A stretch of DNA of 64,000 bases from Bacillus pumilus (GTDB lineage: Bacteria > Bacillota > Bacilli > Bacillales > Bacillaceae): contig NZ_CP101833.1 in assembly GCF_024498355.1 (NCBI RefSeq), positions 1,345,001-1,409,000 of the forward strand, given 5' to 3'. Positions 26,864 through 37,874 of the stretch are shown in pieces. Position 1 is the first letter of the stretch. Every line of letters starts with the position of its first letter. The notes beneath the pieces were generated by a model. The model was given only the letters and a program-made list of their open reading frames with translations. It did not search any database and was not told where the DNA came from. Both the position numbers and the translations under genes were made by a program.

Positions 26864-27421
26864 TTATGATCTGCCGATCGCAACAGAGTTGTCTGGCTCG
26901 GCGAATGGCTGATCCTTTTGAATATGATCATAAAACATAATGCCATTCAGGTGGTCAATTTCATGCTGAAAGACGATGGCAGGGAACCCTTTTAAGCGGA
27001 TATCAATGTCCTCCCCTTCAACCGTTGTTGCCTTGACCCTGATTTTTTCATAACGCGGGACGAATCCAGGGATGGCTTCATCAACAGATAAGCAGCCTTC
27101 TCCAGTAGCCAAATAAGCTCTTTTGACTGAATGACTGACAATACGAGGATTGAACAGGGCATAGCTGTATTGCTGCCCATCCTCATCCTCACAGTGAACA
27201 GCGATCATACGTTTACTAATATTGATTTGCGGAGCTGCTAGTCCTACGCCGGGTCTCAGTCCATATTTTTCAGCAATGTCTTCATCCTGACTATTTTTAA
27301 CGAATTCGATCATGTCAGCTAATTGCTGTTTTTCTTCTTCTGTTGGCGGGAGTTCGACCGCTTCAGCTGTTTGCCTCAAGACGGGATGCCCGTCCCTTAC
27401 GATATCATCCATGGTAATCAC
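26864..27421 (-). CDS. defB: Peptide deformylase (DefB/YkrB type)
   Basis: It removes the formyl group from nascent proteins. Motif 1 GVGLAAPQ is at 58-65, motif 2 EGCLS carries metal ligand Cys110, and motif 3 QHEIDHLNG supplies His153, Glu154 and His157. At 185 residues with the insertion before motif 1 it is a Gram-positive type 2 enzyme. GTG 27421 with AGGAG nine bases upstream is preferred; ATG 27412 is an alternative. Confidence 0.95.
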   Translation of the reverse strand: MITMDDIVRDGHPVLRQTAEAVELPPTEEEKQQLADMIEFVKNSQDEDIAEKYGLRPGVGLAAPQINISKRMIAVHCEDEDGQQYSYALFNPRIVSHSVKRAYLATGEGCLSVDEAIPGFVPRYEKIRVKATTVEGEDIDIRLKGFPAIVFQHEIDHLNGIMFYDHIQKDQPFAEPDNSVAIGRS

Positions 27422-27494
27422 AAAACTTCACTCCTATTTCCTTTGTATGTAAAGTATATAAAATGATACACAACATATGCAATGAAATAAAGAA

Positions 27495-27520
27495 GACCGG
27501 CCCTATGAGACCGGTCAAAG
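27495..27520 (-). terminator. Terminator of the YjcZ-like gene
   Basis: GACCGG pairs with CCGGTC (27495-27500 with 27511-27516), followed by TTCTTTATTT on the reverse strand. Confidence 0.6.
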
Positions 27521-27533
27521 GCTTAGACAGCCA

Positions 27534-27740
27534 TTAGCAGCAGCCGCCGCCACCGCCGCCTAAGAATGCTGCGCCTACAATGATCAATAGGATGAAAAGG
27601 ACGACGATTAAAGCGAATGTACGTCCACCACCGTATCCGTATCCACCACCATAACTTGGATAACAGCAGCCACCACCGTATCCATATCCGCCGTATCCAC
27701 CATATCCACCATACATACTTCCATGACTATAATTAGACAT
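27534..27740 (-). CDS. YjcZ-family small sporulation-type membrane protein
   Basis: A 68-residue protein. The first 40 residues are Gly/Tyr-rich with repeated GGYG units and a CCYP motif, followed by one membrane helix (about 42-59, [14 protein letters not shown]) and a terminal Gly-rich tail ending GGCC. This is the pattern of the tiny YjcZ family of Bacillus, many of which are sporulation-linked. AAAGGAGG precedes ATG 27740; 32 upstream codons are open but unlikely. The gene is absent between defB and ykyA in B. subtilis. Confidence 0.8.
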   Translation of the reverse strand: MSNYSHGSMYGGYGGYGGYGYGGGCCYPSYGGGYGYGGGRTFALIVVLFILLIIVGAAFLGGGGGGCC

Positions 27741-27949
27741 ATTTTTGACCTCCTTTGGAAATACACTCGGCCTCTCAGAAGTGAAGGCGAAGCGTGTAAT
27801 ATAAACTATGTATGAATGCACTATTTGTATAGTCATGAGCCTATAGCTTGAAAAAAATCTTCTTCACCTAAAAAGGCTAACCTCTTTCCTTGTCACAAAC
27901 GCCTATAAAAATTATAGTGGTATGTGGAGATATAAAGGGGGACCTTTTG

Positions 27950-28618
27950 ATGAAACAGAGGAAAAGAAGCATCAAAGCAGGTGCTGCTTTAGCGGGGATA
28001 TGTACCCTCTTGCTTGCGGGCTGCGGAGGTCAAAGTCCGTTCAATGAGATGCAAGATGCGATGACGAAAATGAGCGAAAAAGAGGCGACCTTTGAAAAAG
28101 AGCAAGGCGCACTGCAAAACTATGAGAAAAAAGAGCAGAAGCTGTATACGAAAATGATTCAAACGACAAAGGACCATACAAAAACAGTGTCAAGCCTTTC
28201 TGATCAGGCGTTAGCATCAGCTACGAAGCGAGAAGAACATTTAAAAACAGAAAAAGACAGCATGGATCAATCGAAAAAAGAATTGCAAACTGTAAAGGAA
28301 TCTGCCGGGCGGATACAAGATGCGGCATTAAAGGATAAAGCAGATCAAACGGTGAAATCAATCGAGAAGAGATTTACGTCGTACGATCAGCTTTACCGTG
28401 AGTATCAAAAGGCGTTGAAACAAGATCAGCATTTGTATCAATCTTTAAAGAAAAAAGACTTAGGATACGAGGAACTGAAATCCAAACTGAAGACAGTGAA
28501 TCGTTCTTACAGCAAGGTCAGAAAAGAAAGCAAGAAGTTCAATCAATATACAGACCAATTGAATGAGCATAAACAGGCTTTGTACAAAGCTGCAGATAAA
28601 GAGTCAAAAAAGAGCTGA
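27950..28618 (+). CDS. ykyA: YkyA, helical lipoprotein
   Basis: A 222-residue exported lipoprotein. A basic start (MKQRKRSIK) and hydrophobic core lead to the lipobox LLAGC with Cys25; the rest is charged, Lys/Glu/Gln-rich and almost wholly helical, with likely coiled coils. It matches the YkyA family, which is described as a putative cell-wall-binding lipoprotein, but its function is unproven. AAAGGGGGACC is the ribosome site for ATG 27950. It lies upstream of pdhA, as in B. subtilis. Confidence 0.85.
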   Translation: MKQRKRSIKAGAALAGICTLLLAGCGGQSPFNEMQDAMTKMSEKEATFEKEQGALQNYEKKEQKLYTKMIQTTKDHTKTVSSLSDQALASATKREEHLKTEKDSMDQSKKELQTVKESAGRIQDAALKDKADQTVKSIEKRFTSYDQLYREYQKALKQDQHLYQSLKKKDLGYEELKSKLKTVNRSYSKVRKESKKFNQYTDQLNEHKQALYKAADKESKKS

Positions 28619-28639
28619 AAAAAACAGCTCTTTTCTTAT
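28608..28639 (+). terminator. Terminator after ykyA
   Basis: A ten-bp stem AAAAGAGCTG/CAGCTCTTTT (28608-28617 with 28625-28634), overlapping the stop codon. Confidence 0.82.
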
Positions 28640-30145
<1,506 letters not shown>

Positions 30146-30148
30146 GCC

Positions 30149-31126
30149 ATGGCGCAAATGACAATGATTCAAGCGATCACTGATGCGTTACGCACAGAAC
30201 TGAAAAATGACGAAAACGTTCTCGTTTTCGGAGAAGACGTTGGTAAAAACGGCGGCGTATTCCGTGCGACTGAAGGATTGCAAAAAGAGTTTGGTGAGGA
30301 TCGTGTATTCGATACTCCACTTGCTGAATCTGGTATTGGCGGTCTTGCAATTGGCCTTGGACTACAAGAATTCCGCCCAGTAATGGAAATTCAATTCTTC
30401 GGATTCGTTTACGAAGTATTAGATTCTGTTTCTGGACAAATGGCTCGTATGCGTTACCGTTCTGGCGGACGCTGGCATTCTCCAGTGACAATCCGTTCAC
30501 CATTCGGCGGAGGGGTTCATACTCCTGAGCTTCACGCTGACAGCTTAGAAGGTCTTATCGCACAACAGCCTGGTATCAAGGTTGTCATTCCTTCAACACC
30601 TTACGATGCAAAAGGACTATTAATTTCTGCAATCCGTGACAACGATCCGGTTGTGTTCCTTGAGCATATGAAACTTTATCGCTCTTTCCGTCAGGAAGTT
30701 CCTGAAGAAGAGTACACAATTGAAATCGGTAAAGCTGACGTGAAACGTGAAGGTTCTGACCTTTCAATCATCACTTACGGTGCAATGGTTCACGAATCAC
30801 TTAAAGCTGCTGAAGAACTTGAAAAAGAAGGCGTTTCTGCTGAAGTGATCGACCTTCGTACAGTAAGCCCGCTTGATATTGAAACAATCATCGCTTCTGT
30901 TGAAAAAACAGGTCGTGCGATCGTTGTTCAAGAAGCACAAAAACAAGCTGGTATTGCTGCAAACGTAGTAGCTGAAATCAATGACAGAGCAATTCTTAGC
31001 CTAGAAGCACCAGTACTTCGTGTAGCTGCACCTGATACTGTATTTGCTTTCTCTCAAGCTGAGAGCGTATGGCTTCCAAACCATAAAGACGTGCTTGAAA
31101 CAGCTAAGAAAGTTCTTGAATTTTAA
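30149..31126 (+). CDS. pdhB: Pyruvate dehydrogenase E1 beta
   Basis: The 325-residue transketolase-type subunit completes the E1 heterotetramer. The catalytic Glu lies in [15 protein letters not shown], and the FGFVYEVLD and [16 protein letters not shown] segments are conserved. AGAAGGAGT upstream lies at the end of pdhA. A 107-base gap with a hairpin separates it from pdhC. Confidence 0.97.
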   Translation: MAQMTMIQAITDALRTELKNDENVLVFGEDVGKNGGVFRATEGLQKEFGEDRVFDTPLAESGIGGLAIGLGLQEFRPVMEIQFFGFVYEVLDSVSGQMARMRYRSGGRWHSPVTIRSPFGGGVHTPELHADSLEGLIAQQPGIKVVIPSTPYDAKGLLISAIRDNDPVVFLEHMKLYRSFRQEVPEEEYTIEIGKADVKREGSDLSIITYGAMVHESLKAAEELEKEGVSAEVIDLRTVSPLDIETIIASVEKTGRAIVVQEAQKQAGIAANVVAEINDRAILSLEAPVLRVAAPDTVFAFSQAESVWLPNHKDVLETAKKVLEF

Positions 31127-31137
31127 TTAAATGACAG

Positions 31138-31168
31138 AGGGGAAAAGAATTTATTTCTCTTCCCCTTT
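31138..31168 (+). terminator. Weak hairpin between pdhB and pdhC (possible attenuator)
   Basis: AGGGGAA pairs with TTCCCCT (31138-31144 with 31160-31166), extended inward with one mismatch. It is followed by TTAT only, so partial termination or mRNA processing is more likely than full stop. B. subtilis also separates E1 from E2-E3 expression here. Confidence 0.45.
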
Positions 31169-31233
31169 ATCAATTACAAGACCGTGTAAACATACACAAC
31201 AAGGATTCAACAAAATCTAGGAGGCGAAAAACA

Positions 31234-32574
31234 GTGGCATTTGAATTTAAACTTCCGGACATCGGAGAAGGTATCCACGAAGGTGAGATCGTTAAGTGGT
31301 TTGTAAAACCAAACGACGAAATCAATGAAGATGACGTTTTAGCAGAGGTACAAAACGATAAAGCAGTTGTAGAAATTCCTTCACCTGTTAAAGGAAAAGT
31401 ATTAGAATTAAAAGTTGAAGAGGGAACAGTTGCAACTGTAGGACAAACAATCATTACGTTCGATGCACCTGGTTACGAAAATCTTCAATTTAAAGGCAAC
31501 GAAGAAGAAGGCGAAGCAAAAACTGAAGCTCAAGTACAAGGTACTGCTGAAGCTGGTAACGAGCCAGAGAAGAAAGAAGTAGCACAAGAAGAAGCGGCAG
31601 CAGCAACTGGCGCAGGCGCACAAGAGCAAGTAGATGCTGATCCAAACAAGCGCGTAATTGCTATGCCATCTGTACGTAAATATGCTCGTGAAAAAGGCGT
31701 TGAAATTTACAAAGTTGCAGGTACTGGTAAAAACGGCCGCGTGCTAAAAGAAGATATCGACAGCTTCGTTAATGGTGGTTCTGCAACTCAAGAAGCAGCA
31801 CCTCAAGCAGCTGAAAGTGCGAAAGAAGAAGCGGCTCCAAAAGCGGCAGCAGCTCCAGTTCTAGAAGGAGAATTCCCAGAAACTCGCGAGAAAATGAGCG
31901 GAATCCGCAAAGCGATCGCGAAAGCAATGGTGAACTCTAAGCATACAGCTCCTCACGTAACATTAATGGATGAAGTTGATGTAACAAACCTTGTTGCACA
32001 TCGTAAACAATTCAAACAAGTTGCAGCTGATCAAGGAATCAAGTTAACTTACTTGCCTTACGTTGTAAAAGCTCTAACTTCTGCTTTGAAAAAGTACCCA
32101 GTACTTAACACTTCTATCGATGATAAAACAGATGAAGTTGTTCAAAAGCATTACTACAATATCGGAATTGCAGCTGACACTGAAAAAGGCCTGCTTGTTC
32201 CAGTTGTGAAAAATGCAGATCGCAAAGCGATTTTCGAAGTGTCTAACGAAATCAATGAGCTTGCAACAAAAGCACGTGATGGTAAATTGGCTCCAGCTGA
32301 AATGAAAGGTGCATCTTGCACAATCACAAACATCGGTTCTGCTGGTGGACAATGGTTTACTCCAGTCATCAACCACCCAGAAGTAGCGATCCTTGGTATT
32401 GGCCGTATCGCTGAAAAAGCGGTTGTTCGTGATGGCGAAATCGTTGCAGCTCCAGTCTTAGCTCTTTCCCTAAGCTTTGACCACCGTATGATTGACGGAG
32501 CTACTGCGCAAAATGCCCTTAACCACATCAAGCGTTTATTGAATGATCCACAATTAATTTTAATGGAGGCGTAA
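31234..32574 (+). CDS. pdhC: Dihydrolipoamide acetyltransferase E2
   Basis: The core of the complex. Lipoyl domain 1-80 with Lys43 in NDKAVVEI, an Ala/Glu/Gln-rich linker, the peripheral subunit-binding domain around 130-167 ([13 protein letters not shown]), a second Ala/Pro linker, and the catalytic domain from about 210 with FDHRMIDG (His417). GTG start with AGGAGGC upstream. 446 residues, typical of Bacillus. Confidence 0.97.
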   Translation: MAFEFKLPDIGEGIHEGEIVKWFVKPNDEINEDDVLAEVQNDKAVVEIPSPVKGKVLELKVEEGTVATVGQTIITFDAPGYENLQFKGNEEEGEAKTEAQVQGTAEAGNEPEKKEVAQEEAAAATGAGAQEQVDADPNKRVIAMPSVRKYAREKGVEIYKVAGTGKNGRVLKEDIDSFVNGGSATQEAAPQAAESAKEEAAPKAAAAPVLEGEFPETREKMSGIRKAIAKAMVNSKHTAPHVTLMDEVDVTNLVAHRKQFKQVAADQGIKLTYLPYVVKALTSALKKYPVLNTSIDDKTDEVVQKHYYNIGIAADTEKGLLVPVVKNADRKAIFEVSNEINELATKARDGKLAPAEMKGASCTITNIGSAGGQWFTPVINHPEVAILGIGRIAEKAVVRDGEIVAAPVLALSLSFDHRMIDGATAQNALNHIKRLLNDPQLILMEA

Positions 32575-32578
32575 TATC

Positions 32579-33991
32579 ATGGTAGTAGGAGATTTCCCAA
32601 TCGAAACAGATACTCTTATCATCGGTGCAGGTCCTGGTGGATATGTAGCTGCTATTCGTGCTGCACAGCTTGGACAAAAAGTAACAATCGTTGAAAAAGG
32701 AACGCTTGGCGGCGTATGCTTAAACGTCGGCTGTATCCCTTCAAAAGCATTAATCAATGCTGGTCATCGTTTCGAGAATGCAAAGCATTCTGAAGACATG
32801 GGTATCAAAGCTGAAAACGTAACAGTTGATTTCACAAAAGTTCAAGAGTGGAAAGCTTCTGTTGTGAGCAAATTAACAGGTGGAGTTCAAGGTCTTCTAA
32901 AAGGAAATAAAGTAGACATCGTCAAAGGTGAAGCTTATTTCGTAGACAGCAACTCTGTACGTGTAATGGATGAAAATTCAGCACAGACTTACACTTTCAA
33001 AAACGCAATTCTTGCAACTGGATCTCGTCCAATTGAATTGCCTACATTTAAATACACGGACCGCGTGATCAACTCAACTGGTGCTTTAGCGCTTAAAGAA
33101 GTACCTAAAAAGTTAGTTGTTATCGGTGGTGGATACATCGGTACCGAGCTTGGAACTGCTTATGCAAACTTTGGAACAGAAGTTGTCATCCTTGAAGGTG
33201 GAGACGAAATCCTTCCAGGTTTCGAAAAGCAAATGAGCTCTTTGGTTAAACGTAACCTGAAGAAAAAAGGAAACGTTGAAATCCATACAAACGCTCTTGC
33301 AAAAGGCGTTAAAGAAACATCTGATGGTGTCACTGTTACTTTCGAAGTAAAAGGTGAAGAAAAAACAGTTGATGCTGATTACGTACTTGTAACGGTTGGT
33401 CGTCGTCCAAACACTGATGAGCTTGGTCTTGAACAAGTTGGTGTTGAATTGACAGACCGTGGAGTTGTCAAAACTGACAAACAATGCCGTACAAGCGTAT
33501 CTAACATCTATGCAATTGGTGACATCGTTGATGGACCACCACTTGCACACAAAGCTTCTTACGAAGGTAAAATTGCAGCTGAAGCCATCGCTGGAGAGCC
33601 AGCTGAAATTGATTACCTTGGTATTCCTGCTGTTGTATTCTCTGAGCCAGAACTTGCAACTGTTGGATACACTGAAGCAGAAGCGAAAGAAGAAGGAATC
33701 GAAATCGTTGCAGCGAAATTCCCATTTGCAGCTAACGGACGTGCACTTTCTCTTGACGCAACTGATGGCTTCATGAAAATGATCACTCGTAAAGAGGATG
33801 GTCTAGTCATCGGTGCACAAATTGCAGGTGTTGGCGCTTCTGATATGATTTCAGAGCTTAGCCTTGCAATTGAAGCTGGAGTGACTGCTGAAGATATCGC
33901 AATGACAATTCATGCTCACCCAACATTAGGTGAAATCACAATGGAAACGGCTGAAGTAGCAATTGGAAGCCCAATCCATATCGTGAAATAA
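32579..33991 (+). CDS. pdhD: Dihydrolipoamide dehydrogenase E3
   Basis: The flavoprotein reoxidising lipoyl groups. The N-terminal FAD motif is [10 protein letters not shown], redox disulfide Cys47 and Cys52 lie in GGVCLNVGC, the NAD motif is [10 protein letters not shown] near 180, and the C-terminal base is His in HAHPTLGE. 470 residues. TGGAGGCG is the ribosome site. Last gene of the operon. Confidence 0.97.
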   Translation: MVVGDFPIETDTLIIGAGPGGYVAAIRAAQLGQKVTIVEKGTLGGVCLNVGCIPSKALINAGHRFENAKHSEDMGIKAENVTVDFTKVQEWKASVVSKLTGGVQGLLKGNKVDIVKGEAYFVDSNSVRVMDENSAQTYTFKNAILATGSRPIELPTFKYTDRVINSTGALALKEVPKKLVVIGGGYIGTELGTAYANFGTEVVILEGGDEILPGFEKQMSSLVKRNLKKKGNVEIHTNALAKGVKETSDGVTVTFEVKGEEKTVDADYVLVTVGRRPNTDELGLEQVGVELTDRGVVKTDKQCRTSVSNIYAIGDIVDGPPLAHKASYEGKIAAEAIAGEPAEIDYLGIPAVVFSEPELATVGYTEAEAKEEGIEIVAAKFPFAANGRALSLDATDGFMKMITRKEDGLVIGAQIAGVGASDMISELSLAIEAGVTAEDIAMTIHAHPTLGEITMETAEVAIGSPIHIVK

Positions 33992-34000
33992 CGAACCTAT

Positions 34001-34031
34001 AAAACCCTCTCCAAAAAGGAGAGGGTTTTTT
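34001..34031 (+). terminator. Terminator of the pdh operon
   Basis: A perfect stem of about 12 bp (34001-34012 with 34018-34029), five-base loop, T-run. Confidence 0.92.
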
Positions 34032-34063
34032 AAACCGTTTAAAGAAAGGCTGCTCAAATGTCT

Positions 34064-34107
34064 CCATATGAAAAACCCCTCATGAGGTGAGGGGTTTTTT
34101 CATATGG
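34064..34107. terminator. Long bidirectional hairpin after pdhD, facing slp
   Basis: A 19-bp stem with one bulge (34064-34082 with 34088-34107) containing an A/T run within the arms, so it can terminate slp from the reverse strand and readthrough from pdhD. Confidence 0.8.
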
Positions 34108-34133
34108 TTATCTATAAGTGCAAGGTCGAATCG

Positions 34134-34523
34134 TTAATTTGTATTCACGCGGTCTAATGCATGACATAAGGGTGATAAGATATCCTCTTTACTGCGGACA
34201 TTTCCTTCAATCTTTACAATGACTTTTTCATCATTGACAAGTAAAATAGCCGGTAATTCCTCTACTTCATTTTTCCAGCCTTTACGATCTTCTTTTACAA
34301 TCATCTTTGACATTTCCTTTGGGTACTCATTTTTTAAATCGAGTACTGCATCATAATATGGACTTTCTTTATCAAGATTTTCTGCATCAGTAAAAAAGAG
34401 AATTCTTGGTTTTTGAATATGACTGACTTGGTCTGTCTGATTCGGTATGATATAAGCAAAAGAGCATGAACTAAGTACAAAGAGCATGGGGAATATAATG
34501 AGAAGTGTCCTCATAAAATTCAA
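34134..34523 (-). CDS. slp: Slp, small lipoprotein with a thioredoxin-like look
   Basis: A 129-residue lipoprotein. The signal peptide ends in the lipobox VLSSC with Cys20. The mature part reads like a degenerate thioredoxin fold (RILFFTDAENLD, then EELPAILLVNDEKVIVKIEG with the cis-Pro position), but has no CxxC pair, so redox activity is unlikely. TTG 34523 is preferred because GAGGTG is six bases upstream; ATG 34514 is too far from it. The gene lies between pdhD and SR1, where slp lies in B. subtilis. Confidence 0.75.
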   Translation of the reverse strand: MNFMRTLLIIFPMLFVLSSCSFAYIIPNQTDQVSHIQKPRILFFTDAENLDKESPYYDAVLDLKNEYPKEMSKMIVKEDRKGWKNEVEELPAILLVNDEKVIVKIEGNVRSKEDILSPLCHALDRVNTN

Positions 34524-34743
34524 TCTATTCACCTCAAAATCCTTTGGGGTTATACCAACATTTTTAGGAGCCGATTCCCTGTTAGTCACTCTAGTGTATC
34601 ATGTCCTTTTTGACAATTTTCGATTGTTACTCAATTGTTACAGAATTGATATGAAGCAAAATACAATTGAAACGTTCCCTCAATATGATGAGGAAAAAGC
34701 ATATATTGATAAAAAATGATTAAATGTGTCATACAATTAACCG

Positions 34744-34772
34744 TTGACAACTTAAATGTGACATCATATTAT
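34744..34772 (+). promoter_or_regulatory. SR1 promoter
   Basis: A consensus TTGACA (34744-34749), a 17-base spacer and TATTAT (34767-34772). Start of transcription is expected near 34779. In B. subtilis the SR1 promoter is repressed by CcpN and CcpA. Confidence 0.8.
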
Positions 34773-34787
34773 AGAGATAAGAAATAG

Positions 34788-34801
34788 ATTAAACGCTTTC
34801 A
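34788..34801 (+). promoter_or_regulatory. Candidate cre (CcpA) site inside the SR1 leader
   Basis: On the reverse strand TGAAAGCGTTTAAT matches the cre consensus TGWAARCGYTWNCW at 13 of 14 positions. It begins about ten bases after the predicted start site, a place where CcpA would act as a roadblock. Confidence 0.55.
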
Positions 34802-34830
34802 AACTATAAGTGAAGAAAAGGGGAATGTAC

Positions 34831-34950
34831 GTGGGTACAATTATTTGTCAAGATTGCAATGAAACCATTGATCAATTTGAGAATGAAAAAGTGACAACGC
34901 TATATGGAACGTGTGGTCACTGTCATTGCGGTGATGAAGCCTCTGAATAA
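34831..34950 (+). CDS. sr1P: SR1P, GapA-binding peptide encoded by SR1 (39 aa)
   Basis: In B. subtilis SR1P binds GapA, stabilises the gapA operon mRNA and promotes GapA-RNase J1 interaction. The 39-codon frame begins MGTIICQDCNETID and has Cys pairs CQDC and CGHCHC, suggesting metal binding. GTG 34831 with AGGGGA six bases upstream is the start; the in-frame ATG 34825 is too close to that site. The length equals that of the B. subtilis peptide. Confidence 0.88.
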   Translation: MGTIICQDCNETIDQFENEKVTTLYGTCGHCHCGDEASE

Positions 34951-34958
34951 ATAAAAAA

Positions 34959-34992
34959 GCATGCAGCTCCATTTGGGGCTGCATGTTTCTTT
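34959..34992 (+). terminator. SR1 terminator
   Basis: CATGCAGCTCC pairs with GGGGCTGCATG (11 bp, one G-U), loop of four to five bases, then TTTCTTTTTT. Confidence 0.9.
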
Positions 34993-34993
34993 T

Positions 34994-36466
34994 TTATAAA
35001 ATTGGTTTTTGTTCCTTAATGACACGGATCATCTCTAGTGTTGAATCTTCAGGTCCTTGGACAGGGAGACCAATTTCAATATTTTTAAAGATATACGAGA
35101 CATTTTCTTCTGTGATAATTTCGCCTGGGATAAAAATCGGAATGCCTGGCGGGTATACCATGACAAACTCTGCAATGATGCGGCCAGCCGCTTCTTTAAA
35201 TGGAATCACTTCTGTTGTGGCGTAAAAGGCGTCACGCGGCGTCATTGCTAGCGATGGGATCTCAGGCAGTAACACTTCCGTCACGGCTTGTTTGCCTCCC
35301 TCACATGTTGAAGTTGCGGCAATTTCCTTCATAGCCGTTACAAGCGTATCAATCGTCTCATCAGAATCGCCAGGGGTCACGATACATAAAATGTTGTAAA
35401 GGTCAGAGAGTTCCACTTCAATTCGGTAGCTTTCTCTCAGCCATTTTTCGACATCATGGCCATTTAGCCCCAGGTCTTTAATCGAGATAATTAATTTCGT
35501 TGGGTCATAATCGTAAGTAGAAGCTGAACCGAGTATTTCCTGACCAATACAGGTAATGCCGTCAATTTGATTCAGACGGTTTCTCGCTAATTCAGACAAA
35601 CGAATCGCTTCATCTGCGAGCGCCTTTCCTTCAGTGGCTAAACGCTTTCTAGCGACATCTAGTGACGCTAAGAGCAAATAAGAAGTGGATGTTGTCGTCA
35701 GCATGCTCAAAATCGATTGCACGCGGTCCTTTGAAACAAGTCCTTCCTTCATATTTAAAATAGAGCTTTGGGTGAGTGAGCCGCCGAGTTTATGGACGCT
35801 TGTTGCCGCCATGTCGGCACCTGCCTGCATCGCAGACAGCGGAAGCTCATCGTGAAAGTGAATATGCACACCGTGCGCTTCGTCCACAAGGACAGGTACA
35901 TTAAATGAATGGGCAATCTCTACGATCGTTTTTAAGTCAGCAGAAATGCCAAAATATGTTGGGTTAATCACAAGTAAGCCTTTTGCATCTGGGTGCTCAG
36001 TCAGTGCTTTTTTGGCTGAGTCTGGTGTAATGCCGTGTGAGATACCAAGCTCTTTATCGATTTCTGGGTGAATAAAAACAGGAACTGCGCCAGAAAATAC
36101 AATAGCGGACATAATTGATTTATGGACGTTACGAGGAACAATGATTTTATCTCCAGGTCCACAGACCGTCATCACCATTGTCATGATCGCGCCGCTTGTT
36201 CCTTGAATGGAGAAAAACGTATGATCAGCACCGAATGCTTCAGCAGCTAGCTCTTGTGCTTCTTTTATCATCCCTCGAGGCGAATGTAAATCATCGAGAG
36301 GTTCTATATTAATGAGATCAATGCTTAATGCACTATCACCAATGAATGCTCTAAATTCAGGATCCATTCCGGCTCCTTTTTTATGGCCTGGAATGTGAAA
36401 TTGGACTGGATTGGTTGCAGCGTGTTTTTTTAGTCCAGTGTATAAGGGTGTATCATGTTGTGACAA
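34994..36466 (-). CDS. speA: Arginine decarboxylase SpeA (lysine/ornithine/arginine decarboxylase fold)
   Basis: The first step of polyamine synthesis, arginine to agmatine. A PLP enzyme of the Orn/Lys/Arg decarboxylase group 1: PLP Lys226 in SVHKLGGSLTQ, PLP-pyridine Asp in DEAHG, C-terminal domain ending PVQGPEDSTLEMIRVIKEQ. TTG 36466 with AAGGTGGG upstream gives 490 residues beginning MSQHDTPLYTGL, the same as the B. subtilis protein; the frame is open 24 codons further. The older name cad reflects similarity to lysine decarboxylases. Confidence 0.92.
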   Translation of the reverse strand: MSQHDTPLYTGLKKHAATNPVQFHIPGHKKGAGMDPEFRAFIGDSALSIDLINIEPLDDLHSPRGMIKEAQELAAEAFGADHTFFSIQGTSGAIMTMVMTVCGPGDKIIVPRNVHKSIMSAIVFSGAVPVFIHPEIDKELGISHGITPDSAKKALTEHPDAKGLLVINPTYFGISADLKTIVEIAHSFNVPVLVDEAHGVHIHFHDELPLSAMQAGADMAATSVHKLGGSLTQSSILNMKEGLVSKDRVQSILSMLTTTSTSYLLLASLDVARKRLATEGKALADEAIRLSELARNRLNQIDGITCIGQEILGSASTYDYDPTKLIISIKDLGLNGHDVEKWLRESYRIEVELSDLYNILCIVTPGDSDETIDTLVTAMKEIAATSTCEGGKQAVTEVLLPEIPSLAMTPRDAFYATTEVIPFKEAAGRIIAEFVMVYPPGIPIFIPGEIITEENVSYIFKNIEIGLPVQGPEDSTLEMIRVIKEQKPIL

Positions 36467-36606
36467 TTGCTTTCCCACCTTCATCGAAATACCTGCTATT
36501 ATTGTGCCAATAACGGCAGATTTCATTGCATAAAACAAAAGAATTATATTATGAACTGATCGGAATGTAAAGCATAAAATCGATCGGTTTCTGATAGATC
36601 AAGTGC

Positions 36607-36612
36607 TATAAT
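36607..36612 (+). promoter_or_regulatory. Extended -10 promoter for yktA
   Basis: TATAAT preceded by TGC (TGCTATAAT), 44 bases before the yktA ATG. No strong -35. Confidence 0.55.
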
Positions 36613-36656
36613 GAAAGTTCAAATAAGAAATGAGTGTTAAAGTGAGGGATAAGTAA

Positions 36657-36926
36657 ATGGAATATCAATATCCAATGGATGTCGACTGGACAACAGAGGA
36701 AAAGATTGCGGTCATTTCGTTTTTTCAAGCCGTTGAAAAAGCGTATGAAAAAGGAATTGCCAAGCAGGAATTATTAAATGCTTATAAACGATTTAAAGAG
36801 GTTGTGCCATCGAAAGCAGAGGAAAAGACGCACTCTGCGGCGTTTGAAAAAGGAAGCGGGTATTCTCCTTATCGCACAGTGAAAAGGGCTAGAGAGGCAG
36901 AAGAAGCAGCGATTATACGCATGTAA
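36657..36926 (+). CDS. yktA: UPF0223 protein YktA
   Basis: An 89-residue soluble, mostly helical protein starting MEYQYPMDVDWTTEEKIAVI. This matches UPF0223, a family of unknown function. Single gene with its own extended -10 promoter and a shared terminator against yktB. Confidence 0.9.
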   Translation: MEYQYPMDVDWTTEEKIAVISFFQAVEKAYEKGIAKQELLNAYKRFKEVVPSKAEEKTHSAAFEKGSGYSPYRTVKRAREAEEAAIIRM

Positions 36927-36953
36927 AAAAACGAGCCGTGATAGGCTCGTTTT
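36924..36953. terminator. Bidirectional terminator between yktA and yktB
   Basis: A perfect ten-bp stem AAAACGAGCC/GGCTCGTTTT (36926-36935 with 36942-36951), flanked by A- and T-runs. Confidence 0.88.
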
Positions 36954-37589
36954 TTATACAGATTCTTTCTGTGTAAAGCGGTATAGATAAGTCAACGTGC
37001 GGAAGGCTTCTTCGATTTTCGATAAAAACTCTTCATTATTCATTTGAACGACTTCTTCTCTAGGCATTTGAATGCCGCAAAGGAGTTCGGCTTTCTTTAC
37101 CGTTTGAACACGTTCAAATAGTGTTTTCAGCTGTTCAGCATCAAGCTCACTGTGACGCAGTACGTCTGGTTTCATATGATCTTTAGACCAAACGAAATCT
37201 TGCGGTATTTTCTGCTGGATGGTGTCTAGCTCTTTTTCGAATAATTGTCCATACTCACCTTTAACCGGAGATTCATAAATAAGCGCAAACCATACAAATA
37301 CATGAGTTTTCCAAAGCCCAATTTGAAAATGAGGGAGCTTTTTATACCCGCGCTTACTGTTTGCAAAAGCAACCCACGTATCATTTGGCGGGTTGACTGA
37401 TCTTCTCGCATGCTTTGCTACGTGTACAAACATCTCATCTCCTGTAATAGAAGAAAGAAGCGGTGCAAAATGATCGCCAAGTGCCTCAAGCTTTGGACGG
37501 ACTCTTTCTTTTAATACGGTCATTCGTTCATCTAAACCGTCAACTGTGAATGTCTCAAAATCTTCATCTCTAAAACGCATCTCACTCAT
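36954..37589 (-). CDS. yktB: UPF0637 protein YktB
   Basis: A 211-residue cytosolic protein of unknown function. It has the UPF0637 features: N-terminal [18 protein letters not shown], the central [19 protein letters not shown] segment and a helical C terminus. AGGAGG six bases before ATG 37589. Confidence 0.9.
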   Translation of the reverse strand: MSEMRFRDEDFETFTVDGLDERMTVLKERVRPKLEALGDHFAPLLSSITGDEMFVHVAKHARRSVNPPNDTWVAFANSKRGYKKLPHFQIGLWKTHVFVWFALIYESPVKGEYGQLFEKELDTIQQKIPQDFVWSKDHMKPDVLRHSELDAEQLKTLFERVQTVKKAELLCGIQMPREEVVQMNNEEFLSKIEEAFRTLTYLYRFTQKESV

Positions 37590-37874
37590 GTTATGCCTCC
37601 TGTATCTTTTCGCTGTTCATATTTTATCATAGCTTTGGTCAAGCTCAAAAAAAGATGCACCATGAGGAGAAAGATTGCAGAACATGATGCAGCGTTTAAA
37701 AACATCGAATTTGTGGTACATAACAAATAGGTAAAAACACAATTTTCAGAATGTCGTTGCGGTTATGCGATCGCTTCATACGATATAAGCAAGAACCAAT
37801 TCTCCTATCGATTGTATTTTTTATCAATGAAAACTGACAAGGAATGAATCATTCTCTGGAAGGGGCGTTGACCA

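Larger units (their letters stand above)
34779..34991 (+). ncRNA. sr1: Dual-function small RNA SR1
   Basis: Promoter, peptide frame and terminator define a transcript of about 213 nt. That is close to the 205-nt SR1 of B. subtilis, which sits in the same place between slp and speA. SR1 base-pairs with ahrC mRNA to block its translation and also encodes SR1P. The 5' end is predicted, not measured. The antisense region was not compared with ahrC because that gene is outside the window. Confidence 0.8.

Noticed and set aside
34486..34719. 77-codon plus-strand frame antisense to slp
   Set aside because: Antisense to the slp signal peptide and upstream region, with no ribosome site.
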